From Bacteroidia bacterium (GTDB lineage: Bacteria; Bacteroidota; Bacteroidia; NS11-12g; UBA9320), in contig JAQWZS010000016.1 of the NCBI GenBank assembly GCA_029253325.1, forward strand, positions 1 to 7,693: a stretch of 7,693 nt of DNA, read 5' to 3'. Every line of letters begins with the position of its first letter. The first letter of the stretch is position 1. Made by a program: the position numbers and the translations under genes. This document shows positions 1 through 5,949 of the stretch, piece after piece. A model generated the notes under the pieces. That model did not search any database. It had not been told where the DNA came from and saw nothing but the letters and a program-made list of their open reading frames with translations.

Positions 1-252
1 GTAGTAAGCCAAAATCAACCGAATCCTTTTAATGGAACCTCTGAAGTGTTAGTTTATTTAAGAACAGGCTCACAAGTTACAATTACCATTACAGATATTT
101 TAGGTAATGTATTGAATCATGGTGACTTAGGTGTTATGAATGCAGGAAACCATAAACTTACCATTGATGGTAACGGATTATCAAGTGGTATGTACTTTTA
201 CACGATAGCCACTCAAGATCATCAAGTAACTAAAAGAATGCAGGTAAAATAA
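1..252 (+). CDS. T9SS type A sorting-domain protein, C-terminal fragment (5' end outside window)
   Basis: The frame is open from base 1 to the TAA at 250-252 and gives 83 residues, so this is the end of a larger gene that begins left of the window. What is visible is a complete type A C-terminal sorting domain: a QPNPFN motif near residues 6-11, hydrophobic beta-strand segments, a DILGN turn, an SSGMYFY strand, and the terminal basic TKRMQVK. In this family the domain directs a Sec-exported protein through the outer-membrane T9SS and is then cleaved, with anchoring or release of the passenger. The passenger cannot be seen. The fragment matches the end of the convergent gene at 321-2288 at all but 4 of 83 residues (I/L, H/Y, N/S and H/R). 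The GTG at 46 is an internal codon, not a start. Function beyond secretion is unknown. Confidence 0.9.
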   Translation, partial: VVSQNQPNPFNGTSEVLVYLRTGSQVTITITDILGNVLNHGDLGVMNAGNHKLTIDGNGLSSGMYFYTIATQDHQVTKRMQVK

Positions 253-285
253 ATTTTTGCTGAAAATATTCAAAATCCGTCATAC
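1..285. repeat. Left arm of long inverted repeat (palindrome with 288-572)
   Basis: This arm pairs with the reverse complement of 288-572, with the centre between 286 and 287 (paired positions sum to 573). I counted 13 mismatches in 285 positions, about 95% identity, and no gaps: 15, 24, 39, 48, 69, 82, 99, 118, 140, 210, 221, 259 and 272. The match is still running at base 1, so the true outer end lies outside the window. The arm contains the last 83 codons of a T9SS cargo gene, its stop and half of the shared terminator. Confidence 0.95.
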
Positions 286-320
286 GAGTATGACGGATTT
301 AGAATATTTTCAGTAAAAAT
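253..320. terminator. Bidirectional hairpin terminator between convergent T9SS genes
   Basis: The 68 nt between the two stop codons form almost one continuous stem. The core at 273-284 pairs with 289-300 around a 4-nt loop. It extends outward through an AT-rich stem (253-271 with 302-320), broken only at 272/301 (A opposite A) and 259/314 (G opposite T, a G-U wobble in plus-strand RNA). T-rich tracts flank the core on both strands, so it can serve transcripts arriving from either side. The GC-containing inner stem followed by AT-rich DNA fits an intrinsic terminator. Termination is inferred, whereas the structure is read directly. Confidence 0.75.
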
Positions 321-572
321 TTATTTTACCTGCATTCTTTTAGTTACTTGACGATCTTGAGTAGCTATCGTGTAAAAGTACATACCACTTGATAATCCGT
401 TACCATCAATGGTAAGTTTATGGTTTCCTGCACTCATAACACCTAAGTCACCATAATTCAATACATTACCTAAGATATCTGTAATGGTAAGTGTAACTTG
501 TGAACCTGTTCTTAAATAAACTAATACTTCAGAAGTTCCATTAAAAGGGTTCGGTTGGTTTTGGCTTACTAC
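288..572. repeat. Right arm of long inverted repeat (palindrome with 1-285)
   Basis: This is the mirror arm of 1-285. It carries the last 83 codons of the minus-strand T9SS gene at 321-2288, its stop at 321-323 and the right half of the terminator. The central 2-nt spacer (286-287) makes the pair essentially one 572-bp palindrome. The sequence past 572 is the passenger-side linker of the minus-strand gene and has no partner in the window, so whether the duplication includes the passenger cannot be decided here. Confidence 0.95.
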
Positions 573-2288
573 AAAAATTTCTGCTGACTTAACATCATCA
601 ACTCCTGCAGTACGGACATCATTTCCAATAACATTATTGATTATATCTGCAACAGGTATTGCAGCATATTTCATCGTATTTAATTCATTGGGGTGAGAAC
701 CTGCACTAGCCGAGTGATTCTGCAAAAATGTACCTGGTGTAGCATCTTGTTGCCACATAACATGTAAATAATCGTTAGCAATTTTAGCAGCACATGGGAA
801 GTTACATTCCTGTGTACCATCTTGTGTCAAATTTTGAGGACCCATCCAAGTTTCTCCTCCGTCAGTTGAATATGAAACCATAATATCTCTAAAATTGGCA
901 TTCAAGAAGTGTAACTGGTTTTCTACTGGAGCAGAATAAACAACAAATAGATTACCATTTTCATCTGCACTTGCAGATGGCATGGTAACTATAGATGTTG
1001 AACCAGTTCTAGTTGCAGAAAGTAAATTGCTAGGAACATTGCCATTGGCGTCCAGACCGCTAAATGTCTCATTGGTTACATTAAATTGTCCATTTTGATC
1101 CAAATCAAAACCTGAACCAGCAATTCGAGTTGAGGCATCTCCTTCTTTCCAATGTCTTATTTGAGATTGACCAGGGAAAAAACTGAAACCAGTAGTATCC
1201 TCACCATCAGGCTCAGCACCCAAAACTCTTCCTAATCCCCAAAAAGCATGTACTTTTCCGGTTGGATCAATCATCACATCAACAGAACCGTCATTAGTAA
1301 GAACTGTATCTCTAGAGAGCAATAATTGAGCTGGAGCTCTTTTTCCTTTAAATGGTAAGCTATCAACATCTGTGTAGGCCCATGTTTCTCCATTGTTGGT
1401 AGATTTCCAAAGCGATAAAGGATCTCCCAGACCGCCTAAAAGAATAGCTACTATAGAATCTCTAACATCAATAGCATAGCTATCTCCTCCTCCACCTGCA
1501 AATAAGGTACTATCATAACCTGGAAGTATTGAATGAGAAACATCTGCAGTATCACCATTTACATCCCATCTACTGTACGTTGTTGGACTAACAACACCGT
1601 TTCTTGTTACAACAGGTACTCCGTTTGATTCACTTGCCCAGTAATTTGATATAATATGAATTTTGCCATTTGAAGCAGCACTTCTGTTCCAAATTGGAAC
1701 ACGGTTAGTGTTTGGTTCTGATAGATCATCAAGAACTGCGTCTGAACTAGTAAAAGAAGTACTTCCTTTAGCACTATTTCCTGACACTACAAAACCTCCT
1801 GTATTTGATTCGTGTGCAACGGTCATTTCTGATCCATCATCCAAAAGCATAATTGAAGGCCAACCAGTTCTTCCATTTGATTCAATTTTGTTATCTCTGC
1901 CTGTCAACCAAGCTGATCCATCATAATGGTTGTAACCAGATCCTCTATTGGGGTAACCTGTACCAGCATCTGGACTCGTTGTCCAAACAGCAGATACTGT
2001 TCCATCTGAGTGCAATACAATCCTTCTTCCTGGGCTTGAATTTGTCTGTAAATCGTAGTAAGTATTTCCTAAATCGATGTAGTCGTAGTTAACTGCCTTT
2101 TTCCTTTTTACAACTGATTTTTCACCAGTGATAGACTTACCTGGCGTATATTCATTGTCAATTGCTTTGATTAAAGAGGCATCAACTGACACTTGTTGTG
2201 CATTTGGGACATTAATTACTTCAACTCTTGATTGAGAGAGAGATAAAAATGGAGCGGACATAAGTCCAATAATTAGTGCTTTTTTCAT
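321..2288 (-). CDS. Secreted T9SS cargo protein with Asp-box (BNR/sialidase-like) repeats
   Basis: This 655-aa protein starts at an ATG with a lysine-then-hydrophobic signal peptide (about residues 1-19). A linker rich in basic residues follows (about 50-65), then a large beta-rich passenger and a type A sorting domain (about 573-655) with QPNPFN, DILGN and a terminal KRMQVK. Two Asp-box motifs are visible, STNNGETW at 296-303 and STDGGETW at 474-481, each following a strand as in sialidase-type beta-propellers. Asp-boxes are structural, and no catalytic arginine triad or other active site is obvious, so a sialidase call is not justified. A secreted propeller for binding or glycan handling is possible. 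The protein should be exported by Sec and cross the outer membrane by T9SS. It lies 60 nt downstream of holA on the same strand but has its own candidate promoter. Its final 83 codons are the right arm of the palindrome. Confidence 0.9.
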   Translation of the reverse strand: MKKALIIGLMSAPFLSLSQSRVEVINVPNAQQVSVDASLIKAIDNEYTPGKSITGEKSVVKRKKAVNYDYIDLGNTYYDLQTNSSPGRRIVLHSDGTVSAVWTTSPDAGTGYPNRGSGYNHYDGSAWLTGRDNKIESNGRTGWPSIMLLDDGSEMTVAHESNTGGFVVSGNSAKGSTSFTSSDAVLDDLSEPNTNRVPIWNRSAASNGKIHIISNYWASESNGVPVVTRNGVVSPTTYSRWDVNGDTADVSHSILPGYDSTLFAGGGGDSYAIDVRDSIVAILLGGLGDPLSLWKSTNNGETWAYTDVDSLPFKGKRAPAQLLLSRDTVLTNDGSVDVMIDPTGKVHAFWGLGRVLGAEPDGEDTTGFSFFPGQSQIRHWKEGDASTRIAGSGFDLDQNGQFNVTNETFSGLDANGNVPSNLLSATRTGSTSIVTMPSASADENGNLFVVYSAPVENQLHFLNANFRDIMVSYSTDGGETWMGPQNLTQDGTQECNFPCAAKIANDYLHVMWQQDATPGTFLQNHSASAGSHPNELNTMKYAAIPVADIINNVIGNDVRTAGVDDVKSAEIFVVSQNQPNPFNGTSEVLVYLRTGSQVTLTITDILGNVLNYGDLGVMSAGNHKLTIDGNGLSSGMYFYTIATQDRQVTKRMQVK

Positions 2289-2328
2289 TTGATTATTTTT
2301 ATTGATATTATAGTTTACAAAAGTCTTT

Positions 2329-2359
2329 CGAAGATAATACTTTTACGATTATATGCCAA
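2329..2359 (-). promoter_or_regulatory. Candidate Bacteroidota promoter for the Asp-box T9SS gene
   Basis: On the minus strand, a TTG (2357-2359) is followed after 20 nt by TATCTTCG (2329-2336), one mismatch from the Bacteroidota -7 consensus TAnnTTTG. The predicted start of transcription is about 2322, giving a leader of roughly 34 nt before the ATG at 2288. The -33 element falls in the last codons of holA. Matches like this occur by chance in AT-rich DNA, so support is moderate. Confidence 0.35.
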
Positions 2360-3374
2360 GTATTTTAAGGATAGTCTCCTCAAAAAGAACTTTGGGGTCT
2401 TTTGATGTTTGGGTTATTCCTTTGAATTTAAGATCACAATCATTTATACATCCCATAACATCTACTATTTTCTTGCCAGAATAATTCCTAGCAGCCTCCC
2501 GATACTCTCCAATAGCGAAAAAAGGTATTCCAACACTAGACATTACTTCTTTATCTGTTTTTTTATTCATACTTTGAACCATAGCCACTTTTTTGAAGTA
2601 AGTAAACAATGCAGCATTGAGCATTACTATGGGATGGTTGTGAATATTTGCCATGAAATAATTGACTATTTCAACTACTTGACTTTTTTGTTTTTTGGCT
2701 AAGGCTTTTTGCAAAGCGAAAATATTATACTCCTTATTGATGCCAACATACTTTTCAATCTGATCTTCTCTAATTTTATTTCCAGATTCTACATTAGAAA
2801 AAACTTTATCTAGTTCTTTTACAATTGTTGAGAATTTAAATCCACTGTTTTCTACAAGTAATTGAAGCGGTCTTGGCTCAATATCATACCCTTTTTTTTC
2901 AATGTAAGATTTAGCTACAACTGTAACTTCTCTCTCGGGTACGGAATCAGCGGTGTAAACAACAGCATTTTTTTTCATTGCCATCCCCAACTTTCTATTC
3001 ATTGGAAGTTTTTTACCTGGATGGTACCAAACTAATACAGTGGAATCCAATGGGTTTTCAATGTAGGGCAATATAGCTTCTGGAGACTTGCTATACTGAG
3101 CTTCTTTTAACACAACTAATTGCTTTTCAGCCATCATAGGAAAACGTCTGGCAATATTCACAATATCTGAAACTTGGGTTTCCTTTCCGTACATTATATG
3201 CTTGTTGAAACTAGCTGTTGCAGGATCTACTACTACCTCCTCGATCTTTTGAAGTAATTGCTCTAAAAAGTAGTATTCCTCACCATGCAATAAATAAACA
3301 GTTGCAATTTGATTCTTATCAAGTTGCTGCATCAAATTATTGAAATCTGTGTATGAACTGCTACCTTTGGCCAT
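2349..3374 (-). CDS. holA: DNA polymerase III subunit delta
   Basis: This is the delta subunit of the clamp-loader complex, which opens the beta sliding clamp and helps load it at primed sites during replication. The 341-aa product has the usual family length and architecture. An N-terminal AAA+-like domain carries YLLHGEE (about 27-33) in place of a working Walker A, as expected for a subunit that does not hydrolyse ATP. The conserved segment ARRFPMMAEKQLVVLKEAQ lies at 75-93. GINKEYNIFALQKAL at 211-225 opens the collar domain, and a C-terminal DLKFKGITQ (314-322) matches the family's typical end. I chose the ATG at 3372-3374. An upstream TTG at 3398 would add eight residues outside the family pattern and overlap the divergent gene. 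The gene is divergent from an HsdR-N-like gene, with 18 nt between starts. Confidence 0.93.
   Translation of the reverse strand: MAKGSSSYTDFNNLMQQLDKNQIATVYLLHGEEYYFLEQLLQKIEEVVVDPATASFNKHIMYGKETQVSDIVNIARRFPMMAEKQLVVLKEAQYSKSPEAILPYIENPLDSTVLVWYHPGKKLPMNRKLGMAMKKNAVVYTADSVPEREVTVVAKSYIEKKGYDIEPRPLQLLVENSGFKFSTIVKELDKVFSNVESGNKIREDQIEKYVGINKEYNIFALQKALAKKQKSQVVEIVNYFMANIHNHPIVMLNAALFTYFKKVAMVQSMNKKTDKEVMSSVGIPFFAIGEYREAARNYSGKKIVDVMGCINDCDLKFKGITQTSKDPKVLFEETILKILGI
3340..3369 (+). promoter_or_regulatory. Bacteroidota-type promoter for the plus-strand cluster, inside holA
   Basis: On the plus strand a TTG (3340-3342), a 19-nt spacer and TACCTTTG (3362-3369) match the Bacteroidota housekeeping promoter (TTTG, about 19 nt, TAnnTTTG), with an exact -7 box and ideal spacing. 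Transcription would start near 3375-3377, leaving a leader of about 17 nt before the GTG at 3393. This supports that GTG as the start of the HsdR-N-like gene. The whole element lies in the first codons of holA on the opposite strand, since the shared intergenic gap is only 18 nt. Confidence 0.6.
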
Positions 3375-3392
3375 CGGTTTTATATAAAAGTA

Positions 3393-3851
3393 GTGCAATT
3401 AAACTTCGAAAAATTTAACTTTCAACTAAAATCTAACAATAATGGTCAAAAATTAATCTTTGACCCTATTCGCCATAAACATGTTGTACTTACACCAGAA
3501 GAATGGGTCAGACAGCATGTTATTCAACAATTGATAAAAAACGGATTTCCTATTGGAAGAATTAGCGTTGAGAGAACACTTCCAAAAACAAAAAAAAGAT
3601 ATGATTTAGTTTTTTATGATTCACTTGGTCAACCAAAATTACTAGTGGAATGTAAGGCTCCATCTGTTCCAATAACTCAAAAAACACTCACTCAAGTTAC
3701 TTCATATCTTCAATATTTAGACTCTCCTATAATTTTTATAACTAACGGTCTACAACATATAACGATTCTAAGAACTAATGATAACTTTAAAATTGTGAAT
3801 GATTTCCCCCATTTTAGTGAAGAAAAAAACGTTTTTTTGCCCCCAGATTAA
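3393..3851 (+). CDS. Stand-alone HsdR N-terminal-like (PD-(D/E)xK fold) protein
   Basis: This 152-aa protein resembles the type I restriction enzyme R-subunit N-terminal domain (HSDR_N family). The nuclease-fold residues are visible in order: D71 in KRYDLVFY, E86-x-K88 in LLVECKAP, then a QxxxY motif (Q101, Y105) as in RecB-like nucleases. A conserved LTPEEWVRQH segment (33-42) precedes them. The helicase and C-terminal parts of a real HsdR are absent and no hsdM or hsdS is nearby, so this is not a restriction system. From memory, small proteins of this kind are common in Bacteroidota, and their role is unknown to me. Binding or cutting DNA is possible because the motif looks intact. The start is a GTG positioned about 17 nt after a good promoter. 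It heads a plus-strand cluster, with nhaD 13 nt downstream. Confidence 0.82.
   Translation: MQLNFEKFNFQLKSNNNGQKLIFDPIRHKHVVLTPEEWVRQHVIQQLIKNGFPIGRISVERTLPKTKKRYDLVFYDSLGQPKLLVECKAPSVPITQKTLTQVTSYLQYLDSPIIFITNGLQHITILRTNDNFKIVNDFPHFSEEKNVFLPPD
3410..3439 (-). promoter_or_regulatory. Weak candidate promoter for holA
   Basis: On the minus strand, a TTG (3437-3439), 19 nt and TAAATTTT (3410-3417, one mismatch from TAnnTTTG) sit about 36 nt upstream of the holA ATG. Transcription starting near 3402-3404 would leave the upstream TTG codon at 3398 almost leaderless, which favours the ATG at 3374. The element lies in the 5' end of the divergent HsdR-N-like gene. The sequence is very AT-rich, so this is a tentative call. 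Confidence 0.3.
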
Positions 3852-3864
3852 GATTAAGTAACAC

Positions 3865-5187
3865 ATGGCTACACTCATTATAATTATTTTCATTCTCGGC
3901 TACGTTTGTATTGCTCTTGAACATCCTTTAAAAATAGACAAAGCTGCTAGTGCACTAGTTACTGGAATGCTATGTTGGACCATCTATGTTTTTTCACTTG
4001 ATGGAGGCCACGACATTATACACACCATCGAACATGGCCTGAATGGAAGTGGAGGATTATACCACCATATGTTTGACATAGCCAACATTTTATTCTTTCT
4101 ATTGGGTGCTATGACCATTGTTGAATTGGTGGATGCACATGAGGGGTTTGCAGTTATTACTGATCGCATAAAAACTAAAAATGCAAGTAAGTTACTATGG
4201 ATAATATGTGTATTGACATTCTTTTTCTCTGCTGCTTTAGATAATCTTACAACAACGATTGTAATGATATCTCTGCTTAGAAAACTTATTGAGGATGTCA
4301 AAACACGATGGATATTTGTTGGAATGGTTGTTATATCAGCCAATGCAGGTGGTGCTTGGTCTCCAATTGGTGATGTCACAACAACTATGCTATGGATTAA
4401 AGGACAACTTCCAAATGTACCACAAATAATAACCGATTTATTTATTCCAAGTCTTGTCTCTATGATTGTTCCATTGACAATACTCAGCCTTACCATTAAG
4501 GGTGAAATTTCTAGACCTATCAAACAAGAAAATCTTGATCATTATATTAACCCTACTACATCTGCCGAAAGAACATTCGTTTTTTTCCTTGGAATTGCAG
4601 GTCTAATATTTGTTCCGATATTTAAAACACACACTCATCTCCCACCTTTTATGGGCATGATGTTAAGTCTAGGTATTTTATGGACCGTCACTGAAATAAT
4701 GCACAAAGGCAAAAGCAAATCACAAAAACATCCTTTATCCGTAATAGGTGTTTTACAAAAAATTGACACTGCCAGTGTTCTATTCTTTTTAGGAATATTA
4801 TTGGCCGTTGGTGCACTTCAGGAGTTTGGTCACCTAAGAACAGCCGCTGAAAAATTGGACACTTTCTTTAATGGAAATATCTTCTCTATAAATATTATCA
4901 TTGGACTTTTATCAAGTATTGTAGATAACGTTCCATTGGTTGCTGCTGCACAAGGGATGTATGATATTTCAACTACAGGTGATTTTGCAGCGAATGGTCG
5001 ATTTTGGCAATTCCTGGCATTTTGTGCTGGTACAGGTGGAAGCTCTTTAATTATTGGTTCTGCTGCTGGAGTAGCTGCAATGGGACTGGAAAAAATTGAT
5101 TTTGTTTGGTACCTAAAAAAAATAAGTTGGTTAGCTGTAGTCGGATATCTATCGGGTGCTTTAGTATTTTATTTAATGTTCGTATAA
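3865..5187 (+). CDS. nhaD: NhaD-type Na+/H+ antiporter
   Basis: This 440-aa inner-membrane protein exports Na+ (or Li+) in exchange for protons and supports pH and salt homeostasis, as NhaD does in marine and haloalkaliphilic bacteria. It has many hydrophobic segments across its length and matches the NhaD branch of the ion transporter superfamily. Conserved stretches include ALEHPLKID (17-25), DNLTTT (126-131) in a membrane segment, NAGGAWSPIGDVTTTM (160-175), DNVP (354-357) as the second-half counterpart of the DN motif, and GTGGSSLIIGSAAGVA (389-404). The two DN motifs fit the inverted two-fold repeat of this superfamily. The start ATG follows the previous stop by 13 nt, and the next gene begins 4 nt after its stop, so it sits mid-operon. 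An ArsB-like anion transporter is the alternative, but the motifs favour NhaD. Confidence 0.9.
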   Translation: MATLIIIIFILGYVCIALEHPLKIDKAASALVTGMLCWTIYVFSLDGGHDIIHTIEHGLNGSGGLYHHMFDIANILFFLLGAMTIVELVDAHEGFAVITDRIKTKNASKLLWIICVLTFFFSAALDNLTTTIVMISLLRKLIEDVKTRWIFVGMVVISANAGGAWSPIGDVTTTMLWIKGQLPNVPQIITDLFIPSLVSMIVPLTILSLTIKGEISRPIKQENLDHYINPTTSAERTFVFFLGIAGLIFVPIFKTHTHLPPFMGMMLSLGILWTVTEIMHKGKSKSQKHPLSVIGVLQKIDTASVLFFLGILLAVGALQEFGHLRTAAEKLDTFFNGNIFSINIIIGLLSSIVDNVPLVAAAQGMYDISTTGDFAANGRFWQFLAFCAGTGGSSLIIGSAAGVAAMGLEKIDFVWYLKKISWLAVVGYLSGALVFYLMFV

Positions 5188-5191
5188 ATTT

Positions 5192-5941
5192 ATGATCGAT
5201 GGCAAAAAAGTAGTTGTTGTTTTTCCAGCTTACAATGCTGCAAAAACATTAGAGAAAACTTACAAAGAGTTACCTTTTGATATAGTAGATGAAACTATTC
5301 TCGTGGATGATGCGAGTAAAGATGATACTGCAGCACTAGCAAAACGAATTGGAATAAATCATGTAATTATCCATGATACTAACAAAGGTTATGGGGGTAA
5401 TCAGAAAAGCTGTTACAACAAAGCCATTGAGGTTGGTGCTGATATTGCCATTATGGTTCACCCAGATTATCAATACACTCCCCTACTTGTTAAAAGCATG
5501 TGTAGCATCATTGCTAATGGTGTATTTCCTGTAGTTTATGCATCCCGAATACTTGGAAAAGGTGCTCTTAAAGGAGGAATGCCATGGTACAAATATGTTG
5601 CAAATCGAATACTAACACTTACACAAAATATATTAATCGATCAAAAACTAAGTGAGTATCATACAGGCTATCGAGCTTTTGATACATCCATTTTTAACAC
5701 AATTGATATCATGAAAAACAGTAATGATTTTGTTTTTGATAATCAAATGACTGCTCAAATCTTCTATGCTGGTTATGATATTGGTGAAGTAACATGCCCC
5801 ACAAAATATTTTGATGATGCAAGCTCGATTAACCTAAAACGAAGTTCTATTTATGGACTAGGAGTTTTGCTCGTTTCTGTTCAATACCGACTTTCAAAAT
5901 GGGGATTCGGGAAGTTTGGCATTTTTAATCTTAAAAAATAG
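5192..5941 (+). CDS. Family 2 glycosyltransferase, DPM/DPG-synthase-like
   Basis: This 249-aa GT-A-fold glycosyltransferase probably moves a sugar from a nucleotide-sugar to a polyprenyl phosphate at the inner face of the inner membrane. The N-terminal strand VVVVFPAYNAAKTL (7-20) and the nucleotide-binding VDDASKDDT (38-46) are typical. GYGGNQK (66-72) follows. HPDYQY (90-95) takes the place of the canonical DxD metal site, as I recall for the bacterial DPG-synthase-like subgroup. SEYHTGYRAF (154-163) lies in the acceptor-side region. There is no clear C-terminal pair of membrane helices, as in soluble DPM1-type enzymes, so membrane contact would be peripheral or through a partner. It starts 4 nt after the nhaD stop, consistent with translational coupling. 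The sugar and acceptor cannot be read from the sequence. Confidence 0.88.
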   Translation: MIDGKKVVVVFPAYNAAKTLEKTYKELPFDIVDETILVDDASKDDTAALAKRIGINHVIIHDTNKGYGGNQKSCYNKAIEVGADIAIMVHPDYQYTPLLVKSMCSIIANGVFPVVYASRILGKGALKGGMPWYKYVANRILTLTQNILIDQKLSEYHTGYRAFDTSIFNTIDIMKNSNDFVFDNQMTAQIFYAGYDIGEVTCPTKYFDDASSINLKRSSIYGLGVLLVSVQYRLSKWGFGKFGIFNLKK

Positions 5942-5949
5942 TGTGCACT

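Noticed and set aside
1..572. Inverted repeats of an insertion sequence or an invertible switch
   Set aside because: The arms are coding sequence for sorting domains with only 2 nt between them. There is no transposase or recombinase gene and no invertible segment.
1663..2092. Two plus-strand open frames, 87 and 79 codons
   Set aside because: Both lie antisense within the T9SS Asp-box gene, overlap each other, have no family resemblance and no promoter or start context.
2409..2702. Plus-strand open frame of 97 codons
   Set aside because: It is antisense to holA and its composition looks like a reverse-strand shadow of AT-rich coding sequence.
3375..3398. holA extended to a TTG start at 3398
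   Set aside because: The extra eight residues do not fit the family N-terminus, overlap the divergent gene and sit almost at the predicted transcription start. The ATG at 3374 is better.
3393..3851. Type I restriction-modification system
   Set aside because: Only the short N-terminal-like nuclease fold is present. There is no helicase domain, methylase or specificity subunit in the window.
3845..3857. Direct repeat GATTAA GATTAA at the end of the HsdR-N-like gene
   Set aside because: Two copies of a 6-nt AT-rich word at a stop codon are expected by chance.
3984..4523. Minus-strand open frame of 179 codons
   Set aside because: It is antisense to nhaD, whose motifs are unmistakable. Long antisense frames are common opposite membrane-protein genes.
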